Part shown: piece by piece, positions 28,583 to 37,846 of the stretch | Numbering within the stretch: the stretch's first letter is position 1 | Layout of the letters: each line of letters opens with the position of its first letter | Assembly (NCBI RefSeq): GCF_000173075.1 | Contig: NZ_ABVL01000028.1 | Span: 20,124 to 84,123, forward strand | Reading direction: 5' to 3' | DNA: 64,000 nt | From: Chthoniobacter flavus Ellin428 | GTDB taxonomy: Bacteria; Verrucomicrobiota; Verrucomicrobiia; Chthoniobacterales; Chthoniobacteraceae | The notes under the pieces: generated by a model | Database searches by the model: none | What the model saw: the letters and a program-made list of their open reading frames with translations, nothing else | Told to the model about the DNA's origin: nothing | Translations under genes and position numbers: made by a program

Positions 28583-29862
28583 ATGAACGCCCAATCTGAA
28601 TACCTCACCAATCACCGGACCAACGACGAGGGTGCCAATGGGCTCGCCGTGGGCGAAGCGCCGCAACCGACCGCCCGCCCCCATCATCCTGCCGTGAAAG
28701 AAGAGCCCCCAACCCAACCGCCGCGCCTCGGCCGCATCGTTTTTTTCCTCTTCCTCGTGGTAGCCGCCGCACTGACGATTGGGCTGCTCCCGCGCCTGCG
28801 GGAGCGGAAGCAAGTCGCCGAGGATACGCGTGATCTGGCCACCCCGACCGTCGCCGTCATCTCTCCCGCGCCCGCGAAGATGACTGAGCCGTTGGTCCTT
28901 TCCGGTGAACTGCGTCCGGTGATCGAAGCCTCCATTTACGCGCGCGCCAATGGCTATGTGCGCCGCTGGCTGGTCGATCTCGGCGCACACGTCGAAGCGG
29001 GCCAGTTGCTCGCCGAACTCGATACCCCGGAAATCAATCAGCAACTTTCGCAAGGCCAGGCCGAGCTGACGCAGGCCGAAGCCGCAGCCCAACTGGCCGA
29101 GGTCACGGCCAAGCGCTGGAAGGAAATGTTGCAGGCCAAAACCGTGAGCCCGCAGGAGGCCGATGAAAAGGTCAGCGATCTCGCCTTGAAGCGTGCCACC
29201 GTGGAAGCGGCTCGGGCCAATGTGAAGCGCCTCAACGAGTTGGTGGGCTTCGCTCATGTGACCGCGCCCTTCAACGGCATCATCACCGCCCGCCACCTCG
29301 ACGTTGGCCAATTGGTCACCGCCGGCGCCGGTCAGGAACTCTATCGCCTCGCCCAGATCGACAAGCTGCGCGTGTTCGTGCACGTCCCGCAAAACTACGC
29401 GCGGAGCACCGTGGTCGGACAACCCGCAGAGCTCACCCTGCCCGAAGCGCCTGATCACAAATACGACGCCAAGGTCGTGCGCACCGCCGGCGCACTCGAT
29501 ATCGCGACCGCACCCTCCTCGTCGAATGCGAAGTCGATAATCCGAATAACGAAATTCTCGCCGGCAGCTATGGTTTGGTGCGTTTGACCGACGCGCATCC
29601 CGAAGCCGCGCTCACCTTGCCCGCCAGCACGTTGATCTTCCGTTCGCAAGGCCCGCAGGTCGCCGTCGTGGAGAACAACCGGATCAGCCTGCGCAAGATC
29701 AAGATCGGCCGCGATTTCGGCTCCATCATCGAAGTGCTCTCCGGTGTGACTGCGGCCGATCAGGTAGTCACCGTCCCGTCCGACTCGTTTGCCGATGGCA
29801 TCGAGGTGCGCGTCGCGGAGCCTGCCAAGACGACCGCGCAGAACGCGGAAGCGGCGAAATAG
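28583..29862 (+). CDS. RND efflux membrane-fusion (HlyD-family) protein, frameshifted
   Basis: Periplasmic adaptor of the preceding RND pump. After a cytoplasmic Pro-rich stretch a single membrane segment (IVFFLFLVVAAALTIGLLP) anchors it; the lipoyl/coiled-coil hairpin region includes RANGYVRRWLVDLGAHVEAG, QLLAELDTPEI and a long Ala/Gln/Glu helix, followed by FNGIITARHLDVGQLV. At about 29507-29510 one C is missing: adding it converts the frame to ALDIATRTLLVECEVDN and joins smoothly with VRLTDAHPEAALTLPAST up to the stop at 29862. Total about 426 residues, normal for the family. Uncorrected fragments are 28583-29587 and about 29510-29862. A bidirectional terminator follows. Confidence 0.88.
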
Positions 29863-29903
29863 TAAGCTGTCGCGAAACACCCAACACCCAACGGGCTTTC
29901 CCG

Positions 29904-29957
29904 CAAAAAACCTGCCATCCTGAGCGCGTCACACGCTCAGGGTGGCAGGGCTTTTTG
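29904..29957. terminator. Bidirectional rho-independent terminator
   Basis: A 16-bp stem (CCTGCCATCCTGAGCG, 29911-29926, with CGCTCAGGGTGGCAGG, 29934-29949, one G-T pair) with a 7-base loop is flanked by A6 on the left (29904-29910) and T5 on the right (29953-29957). It serves both the adaptor gene ending at 29862 (+) and the oxidoreductase ending at 29963 (-). Confidence 0.92.
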
Positions 29958-29962
29958 GGGAC

Positions 29963-30843
29963 TTATCCCAGCAAATCCTTCAGCGCCCCTTCCACTTCCG
30001 GGAACTGAAATCCGAACCCGTGCTCGCAGGCCAGCGAGGGAAGCACCCGTTTGCTGTCGAGGATCTCTTCGGAAAAATCGCCCAGCGCCGCGCGCAGCAA
30101 AAACGCGGGGACGCGAAGGAAGGCCGGCCGATGCAACTGTTTCGCCAGCAGCCGTGTGAAGTCGGCGTTGCGCACCGGCCATGGAGCCGCCGCATTCAGC
30201 GGCCCGCGAATGTCCAGGTTTTCCACGGCGAAGAGCGCCAGGCGCGCAACGTCTTCGAGGTGAATCCAGGACATCCATTGCTTTCCATCCCCGAGCTTCG
30301 CCCCGAAGCCGAAGCGAAACGGCAGGGCCATAACGGGTAGCGCTCCACCCTTCCGTCCCAGGACGACGGCCGTGCGCAGACACACCACCCGCGTGTCGGA
30401 AGTGCGGTAGGCTTCGGTCTCCCACGCCTGCACCGTTTCCGCGAGGAAGCCTTTGCCCACCGTCTTGCGCTCCGTCAGATCCTCCTCCCCGCGATCGCCA
30501 TAGAATCCGATCGCCGAAGCGCAAACCAGCACCTCCGGTTTGACCTCCGCCGCGGCGATCGCTTCCACCACGCGACGCGTGCCGACAATGCGACTGCGGG
30601 CAATGCGTTTCTTTTTCGCCGGAGTCCAGAGCCCCATCGGCGATTCGGCAGCCAGATGAATGATGGCCTCACAACCGGAATATCCGGCGTCGCATCGAGT
30701 GAAAACGACCGCATGGTGCAGCCCGGGATCGCGCGGTCCGGGTGGCGCGAGAAAGCAATAATTTCATGCCCCCCGCCCGCAGAGCGATATCGAGAAATCT
30801 TTTGCCCGAGAAACCCCGAGGCGCCAGTCAGTCCGATGTGCAT
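29963..30843 (-). pseudogene. TIGR01777-type NAD(P)-dependent epimerase/oxidoreductase, frame disrupted
   Basis: N-terminus MHIGLTGASGFLG (ATG 30843) is the Rossmann GxxGxxG motif. The C-terminal two thirds (SPMGLWTPAKKKRIARSRIVGTR, CASAIGFYGDRGEEDLTE, WIHLEDVARL, LNAAAPWPVRNADFTRLLA, then PAFLLRAALGDFSEEIL) are diagnostic for the TIGR01777/YfcH family. In between, the frame changes: a missing base near 30677 (DIPGCEAIIHLAAE is restored by adding one), and a pair near 30812 (G run) and 30770 (six G) that together restore GKRFLDIALRAGGHEIIAFS. The intact protein would have about 293 residues. Members are short-chain-dehydrogenase-like proteins of uncertain substrate. Confidence 0.82.
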
Positions 30844-30845
30844 AG

Positions 30846-30945
30846 GGGATGAACATCCAACATCCAACGCCCAACATCCAACATCCAATCACGCAGGCGT
30901 GAGGCGGTAGCGCTTCTTCGATTGGATGTTGGGTATTGGATGTTC
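30846..30945. repeat. AACATCC heptamer arrays in inverted arrangement
   Basis: Tandem copies of CCAACAT (30849-30890) face TTGGATG copies (30921-30943) around a 30-base centre with CACGCAGGCGTGAGG. The array starts 3 bases upstream of the oxidoreductase start codon and ends 18 bases before the stop of the giant secreted gene. Translated, it gives the spurious WMLDVGCWMLDV-type peptides often annotated in this phylum. Confidence 0.8.
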
Positions 30946-30963
30946 TGCCTCTTCCCGCCCCTC

Positions 30964-33900
30964 TCACTGCGTCGAAACCAACACACGAAAGAACATCTTC
31001 GCCTGACCGGCCATCGCCGCAGGAACCGGCACGCTGACTGCCTGATAATTCGCATCGCTGGCGATCACGCTCTGCGTGTCCGTGCTATTGCTCCAGGTCA
31101 CGAGATCGGTGCTGAACTGCGGCGTATACGCCACCCCGGAAGTCGCGTAATCCGCCCGGCGGGTGAAGACGCCCGACCAGTTGGTCCCATCGTAACCGAG
31201 CGTCGGCAATCCGTGTTGGGTCAGGGCACCGTTGCCTGTCCATTGGATGACCCGGTTGTCACTGGCGCTTTGGTTCATCCCAAAAGCATACTTCTCGAGA
31301 TTCGGCACATTGTCGCCATACGGTGCGGCGAGCGGCCCTGCGTTGGCGGGCAAGGCATTCCATGCCGGATCGCCGTTCGCATTCGTGCTCAGCGAGCCAT
31401 AGGTCTCGTATTGGTTTTTCTGAAACCCGTTCTCGAAAATCCAGAAGGTCGAGCGCACTGGAGTCGCGCTCTGCACCTGCGGCGCGGTGTTCTGGCCCCA
31501 CTGCCAGGCACCGACAACCACCCGGATTGGCCAGCTCGTTTTCGCCGGGAGCGTGTCGGCGGCGAGCGTCTGGCCATTGGTTCCCGTGGCATGATACGGC
31601 CCGGACGCGACCCAATACTGGCAGGCCATGCCGGACGTGGCCGTCGCACCGAGGGCGATGTTTTGCAAATTACCCGCGACCTGGTTCGGCACCGCGGGGA
31701 AAGCGACGCTCTGCGCCGTGCCGTTGATGATAAACACCGGCGCGGCCGTGGTGAGATTGAACGGGCGATCGGCCCGGCGGTAATTGGCATCACCGGGATG
31801 ATACGCGATGGCGAACGGTTCCCACGGCTGCCCGAGGCGGTACGGATTTCCACCGCGATCCAGCCACACCCGGAAGGTATCCGCGCCAGTCTGGCGAATG
31901 GCGCCGCTGCCATTGGCCTTGAACAGGATCGAACCGCTGGCCATGCCAACCGGGCCGGCGTTGAAGAGCTTCGCGATCGGCGATTGATTCAGCGATGCCG
32001 TGCGCATCTGGAAGTTCACGCCGTCCGGCAGATAGCTGACCGTATTGTAAAAGACATAGCCCGGGGATTGCGTCGCCAGGGGCGCGAGCGTCGACGGCGT
32101 CTGATAGCCGGTGATCATCTGGGCCTTTTTCGAGAAGCCTGCATTCATCGTATCGCACACCGCCTGGGCGGTCGCCTGGTCGATATACCAATAGGCGCGC
32201 AGCGGATCGTTGCCTGCGGCGACCCAGGTGGAATAGGCCACCGGCTGCGCGTTGCCGCTGCCGAGAGTCGTCACGTCCACGACATAGCCATTGGTGACAT
32301 TGATCGCGTTGAGCGCCGGAAAGCCGGTTGCCGGCCAGGTGGCTGGAATGCGCAACGCCGCAACGTTGCGAATGAACGTGGCCATCGGTCCCGACTGCGA
32401 CTGGTCGTACTCATAGTGGCCGGTGCCCGGCTGCACGAATTCGCCGAAAAGCTGGTTCGTGCCGCCGCCGCGGAGCTTGCGGGCTTGCGGGCCATCCATG
32501 ACGTCCCAGGTGTTGCTCCAGTTGCTGATCTCCTGCCACTCGGAGGAGACGTGGAAGACCGGCATGTTCGATGGAATCGTGCCGGGATAAAAGCCCTTGT
32601 AAGGCAGGATGGCGAAGACGCGATTGACCAACGCCGCCGAGGTCGCGACTCCGCGAATCCAGACAAACGGGCTCGCTGCGCTGTGTCCGGTGAGGAGGAT
32701 CGGCGCATACTGCAATTCCGCGAAACCGGACTCAGTGCCGAGATTGTTCAGCACAACCGCGAGCTCCGCGCCGGCCTGCTCGGCCTGGCTGGTGAAGGCC
32801 ACACCAGTCGCCGGATTGATGTCGGGCGTGGTGTAACTATTCGGGTCGAGGCTGAGTGCCATGTTCAGGCTGCCGACGGTGTAGTTGCCCGTGCCGTTCG
32901 GCGTGAGCGGATAGGCGGCATCACCGCCGGCAATGAAGACGATGCCGAGATTCGCATCCGTGCACGCCTGGCGGATTGCCGGGTCATCGAACATGGGTTT
33001 CTCGAGCATGTTATGAAGACCGACCATCACCCCCTGCAGCTTCGTGCAGCCCGGGGGCACCCAGAGATAGGCGCGGCGATTCGGGTCCGCCGGGTTGTTG
33101 GAAAAGATCGGCACGACCGGGACAGAGTATTGATAGACCGAGTCGGTCACGGGCGTGAATGCCGGCGTGGCCGGGGTCGCATTGACTTCGCTGGAGTTGC
33201 CGCTCTCGCCCGCGACGTTCACGGCGGTGACGACGTAGTAATAAGCGGTGCCGTTCGTGACCGCGTTATCCGCATAACTCATCAGCGGTGCGTTCACCGT
33301 GGCGATGGTCATGTAGGAACCGCCGCTGCTCGGGCTGCGCTTCACGTGATAGCTGGTCGCGGTGGCCGAAGGCGTCCAGTTGAGCGCCACCTGCTGATTG
33401 CCCCCCGACGCGGTCGCCGTCGTGACTGAGGGCGCAACGGTGGGCGGCGAGACCGCGTCGCGGCTGGCAATCTGGATGCCGGCGATCTTCAAACGCTGGG
33501 TGCTGTCCCCGAGATTTTGCGCGACAAAGGTCGCGGTGAAACTCGTCCCGCTGACGCCGCTGAAGCGGACAAAATTGGCCCCGGTCGCGGTGCCGAGCGT
33601 GGTCGCGCTCGATTGCACGTAGCCACTGCCATCGACCGCCGGATTGCCGGCACCGCCCTTCACAAAATAAGTCGTGCCGCCGAGACTGATGCTGCCGCCG
33701 CGCGTGGCGCCGCCGTCATAGAGATAGAAGATGACATCGTAACTCGAATACGGAATCCCGCTCACCGTCACGCTGCCCGGGGTGCCATTATATTGATCGA
33801 AGACGGAAGCGAAGAGATCGCTTTCGTTCGTGCTTTCCGTACCGACGAGGAAGCCGGCGAGATCGTAGGCGGTCGAGGTCGTGCCACCGGTAAACGAGAC

Positions 33901-36900
33901 GGCGGCGCCTGTTACGATGGCCCCGGTGTCGTCGGTCAGCGTGGAAGAAGAGACCGTCGCGCCCTGGAGCGCTGGGCTGAGCAGGTTGTTCCAGAATCCC
34001 ACGCGCGCCGGTGCGACGCCCGCGAGATCGCTCGTGGCGATGCCGAAGGCGTTGAGGGCGCGGAGTTTCACCCCGATTACGCGCGAGGGCAGAATCGTCA
34101 CGGTAATCTGGGTGCTGGCCGCGCTTTGGCCACCGGCATTCGACGCGGTGACGATGTAATAGTACGTGGTGCCCACCGCCGCAGAGCTGTCGATGTAACT
34201 GGTGCTCGTGAGGTTCGACGCGATGGTGGTGTACGGTCCGCCGCTCGTCGTCGCGCGCTGCACGGTGTAACCGGTCGCCGTGGCGGATGCGTTCCACGAA
34301 AGAGAGGCCTCCCGCGCATTGTTGGTGGCGGTGAATCCGGCCGGCGGGTTCGGCGGCGGGATGACCGGCAGCACCACGTTCAGCACGATGTTATTGCCGA
34401 CGAGCATGAGCGTGGAGCTGGGATAACCGCCCAGACCGCTGCCGATAGTCAGGCCCGCGGTGATGTTCCCGCTGCCATCGGTTGTCAATCCACTGAAGGC
34501 CCCCGCTATGTCGGAGCTGAAAAGCACGTGCGCCCCGGCGCTGAGATTGCCGCCGCTGAGGTCGGTGAAATTGACGACGTTGTTGTTGAAAAAGACGTCG
34601 CTGGACTGGCCGTTGACGAGGGCGACGTTCGAAGCAGCATTGCTCACGTTCAACTTGAAACTCAGCGTGCCGCCGGACTCGAGGGAAGCGACGCTGCGCG
34701 CCGAGGTCGCGCCGTTGATCGTCAGGGTGCCCACGCCGCCGTTCGTCCCCGGATCGCCAGGCGACAGTGTGCCGGAAACGGAAACGCCGGTCGTGCCGCC
34801 ATTCGTATCCGAAGGCTTGATCGTGCCGGTGCCGCCGAGGGTGGCGCCGGCATTGACGAAGAGGCGCCCGGCATTGGCGCCGGTGCCCTGGTCATAGGTG
34901 CCATCGATCAAGAGTGTGCCCTGGCTCACCGTGGTCGAGCCGATGTAATTGTTCGTCCCGGAGAAGGTCTGCGTACCCGAGCCGGTTTTCACGAGGTTGA
35001 GCAGGTTCGCGGTCGCGTCTTCGGCGTTTGAACTGTTGTTGTAGCCGGTGCCGATTTTGCCGAGGAAGGCGCCATTCGCGTTGTCCGCGCCGATGGTCAG
35101 TGTGGCGAAGCCGGAGGCATTCGTGCCGCTCGGCGCGCCGCCGGTCAGCAGACTGGCATTCGAGTAACTGGAGATGTACGCCGTACCCGTGCCGACGAGG
35201 GTGCTGTTCAGCGCGCCAATTGTTTGGTTCGCACCGCTGTTCAGCACGAGCTTCGCGTGGCGGAAGCCGTTCGTCCCCGTGCCGGGCGTCATCGAGAGCG
35301 CGGTCGCCGGCAGGGCGTTCGGCGACTGGGCGTAAATCATGCCGCCGTCGCCATTGCCCGGGCCCACGAGATTCAAGCCGCCGGAGAAGCCGCTCCAATT
35401 CAAGCCCGACTGGAGAACGAGCCCATTGGACCCACCGCTGTAACTCAGACCTTGCGCACCGGTGATGGTGAGATTGGTGAGATAATCGTAGCGACTGAAA
35501 TAGGTCGTCATGTTCAGCGCGGGTGTGCCGCTGGTCGCGGTGAAATTCAGCGCGGCACCGGAGCTGCCCTGGAGGATCAGGCTGGAGCTGTTGTTCCAGG
35601 CGGCGTTGATCGTGCCGAGCGAGACGGGGATGTCCTCGGTGATCGTGCCCACCGTCGAGATGGTCATCGTGGCTCCCGCACCGGAAGCCATGGCGCCCCC
35701 GCTCCATTTCGTGGTGTCGGAGTAATTTCCCGTGCCGCCGGTCCACGTGCCATTGACCACGGTGGGCGCGGCGCTCACCTGATTGCTGGCCGCGCTGGTA
35801 CCGGTGCCGCTGGTGGCGAGGACGACGTAGTAATAGGTCGTGCCCGGGGTGAAGCTGCGATCGACATAGGCGGTCGATTTCACACCCGTGGTGATGATCG
35901 TGTATGGTCCCCCGCTGGTCGTGGCGCGTTGCACAGTGTAACTGCCAACATTCGCGCCCGCCGTCCACGACAGCGCGGCACCTCCGCTGGTCGAGGTGAC
36001 CGCGAGGTTGCTCGGGACGCCCGGCGCCGGCGCGCTGAGATTGAGCACGATGTTATTGCCCACGACTTGCAGCGTCGAACCCGGATAAGCGCTCAAGCCG
36101 CTGCCAATCGAGAGGCCCGCGGTGATGTGGCCACTGCCGTCCGTGGTCAGGCCGCTGAAAGCATTCACCACGTCCGCGGAGATGAGCACGTACTGCCCAC
36201 CGGCGAGATTGCCGCCGGTGCTGTCCGTGAAATTGACGACGTTGCTGTTGAAGAAAAAGTCGCTCGCCTGACCGTTGACAAGGGCGATGCTGCCGCCCGT
36301 GCCGTAGGCGCCGAGCCGGATGGCCAGCGTGCCGCCGGTTTCGAACGAGGCCACGCTGCGGGCCGAGTTGCCGCCATCCAGGGTGAGCGTGCCGATCCCG
36401 CCATTGACCATGGGATCGCCCGGCGCGGTGATGCCCGCGAGCGAGAGGCCGGTCGTTGAGCCGGTGGTGTCGAAGGGCTTGATCGTCCCCGTGCCGCCGA
36501 GGGTGCTGCCGGCGAGAATGAGATAGCGCCCGGAGTTCGCGGTCGGCGCATGCGTGGCATTGACCAGCAACGTGCCGGCATCGGTCTGCGTGGTCGCGGC
36601 GTAGCTGTTGTTGCCATTGAGCCGCAGCGTGCCCGGGCCCGCCTTGCGCAGCGTGCTGGTGCCGCTGGTGAGACCGGCGGAATGGAACGTGTCGTAGACC
36701 GAGCCGGTGACGGTGACGCTGCCGCCGCCGCTGAGGTTCACATAGAGCTGGCGGCCGGTCTGGTCGCCCGAAAGAAAGAGGAAGATCTAGAAGGTGACCC
36801 GGCCGGTGGTCGGCGCGATGAAATCGAGATTGCTGATAACGGCGTAGATATTCCCGATCGTGAGGTTCGACGTGCCGGTGTAGGTGTTGTTGTGCGCGAT

Positions 36901-37722
36901 GGCGTCCACCGCTTTTCCCGTAAGGATCTTCTCGGCGTTGGTCGTGCTGACCTTGACCTGTTGATTGGCCACGACGCCGCGCAAGCTCGCCGTGCCCGCC
37001 GCGGCCGAACCGGAACCGGAATTACCGAGCGCGAAATCGCTGCCCAGCACGAGGTTCGTACCGGCGACGTTGTTGCGCATCATCGCGTTCATCGTATTCG
37101 TGCCCGCGGTGATGCCCCCGGCGGTGGGCGCTTTGCCGTCACCGGAATTGGCGCCGCTGAGGATGAGAGTGCCCGCGGTGGCATTCGGGAACAGCCAGTC
37201 GTTACTGAAATTGATATTGCCGCTCAACGTCAGGCTGCCGGCTCCGCTGGCAAAGACGATGCTCCGGTCACCGCTGCCGCCGGAGAGGTTGACATTCAGG
37301 CTGATCGTCTGCGCACTCGTGCTGTTCTGTTGGACGAACACCTGGCCAGCGCCGCCACCGCTGCCGATGGTGAGCGCATTGCCACTCAGCGTGAACGAGC
37401 CCGCACCCGAGGCGAAAGTGAGGGCGGTGTTAGCGAAGGCCGTATCGGTTGCGGTCACGACATCGTTCACCGCCGAGAGGTTGGTCGTACCGCCGAAGAC
37501 GAAATTGTTTCCCGTCGCGGTCGGCGCCGTGCCGGAACTCCAATTTCCCGGCGTCGACCAGTTGCCATTGGCGCCACCGCCATTCCAGGTGAAGGTGGCG
37601 CCGAAGGAATGGTGTGCGAGAAGGATACCAGCCAGCATCAGCACAGCGGATCGGAGGCGGCGCCCGAGCGATCGGAGGCGAGAGGTGAGACCGGTGGAGA
37701 TGGAGGCGAGGAGCAGGTTCAT
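30964..37722 (-). CDS. Giant secreted beta-strand-repeat/Fn3/esterase-like protein, ~2250 codons, interrupted by one amber codon
   Basis: Start ATG 37722 (MNLLLASIS, hydrophobic SAVLMLAGILLAHHSFGA is the export signal). Order of parts: beta-strand repeats of the autotransporter-associated type (ATFTWNGGGANGNWS onward), an in-frame TAG at codon 312 (36787-36789), then IFLFLSGDQTGRQLYVNLSG and more repeats; two Fn3-like domains (near codons 570-650 and 1130-1210) alternating with duplicated repeat blocks; a VGFWNNL-containing beta domain; a third Fn3; an alpha/beta-hydrolase-like domain (~1525-1800) with LLTGHSAASPF, Ser near 1681; and a C-terminal part ending in FSTDLVTWSNS, common at the C-terminus of secreted proteins in this phylum. 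No PEP-CTERM or beta-barrel. Frames before and after the TAG match exactly (30964-36741 and 36787-37722 as separate calls). Probably an extracellular esterase presented on a beta-helical stalk. Confidence 0.8.
34100..36640 (-). repeat. Internal duplication of Fn3 plus beta-strand-repeat block in the giant gene
   Basis: A block with ITAGLSIGSGLSAYPGSTL, VVGNNIVLNL, then an Fn3 domain with YTVQRATTSGGPYT (about 35770-36620) recurs at 34100-35020 as ITAGLTIGSGLGGYPSSTL and YTVQRATTSGGPYTTIAS. The copies are similar enough to indicate a segmental duplication of about 1.2-1.6 kb. Confidence 0.65.
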
Positions 37723-37846
37723 CGGAGGGTGCGAACGAGCCTTCATTTTCCCCAACGGGCCGGGCGTTTTCCATAGAACGAATGTTCTAGGCCGCAGCCG
37801 CTGCTCCCCCGTTGGCTTTCGCTCCACACCGCGTATTCTGACGGCA
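37723..37846. promoter_or_regulatory. Divergent promoter region of the giant secreted gene and the sensor kinase
   Basis: 124 bases separate the two divergent start codons. Both promoters must lie here or overlap the genes. I see no strong -35/-10 pair or palindromic operator; the assignment rests on gene order only. Confidence 0.45.

Noticed and set aside
30828..31055. Small frames encoding WMLDVGCWML-type peptides
   Set aside because: They are translations of the CCAACAT repeat array, a known source of spurious gene calls.
30922..36459. Several long plus-strand frames (30922-33429, 33517-35031, 35224-36459)
   Set aside because: All are antisense to the repeat giant; the repeated Gly/Thr/Ser codons open the opposite frame. 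They are rich in Arg/Gly/Ala without domain signatures.
36787..36789. TAG reassigned as a sense codon
   Set aside because: Other genes in the window, such as the pentahaem cytochrome and the 253-residue gene, end with TAG.
36965..37846. N-terminal extension of the sensor kinase frame
   Set aside because: It overlaps the divergent giant gene; the ATG at 37847 provides a proper signal peptide.
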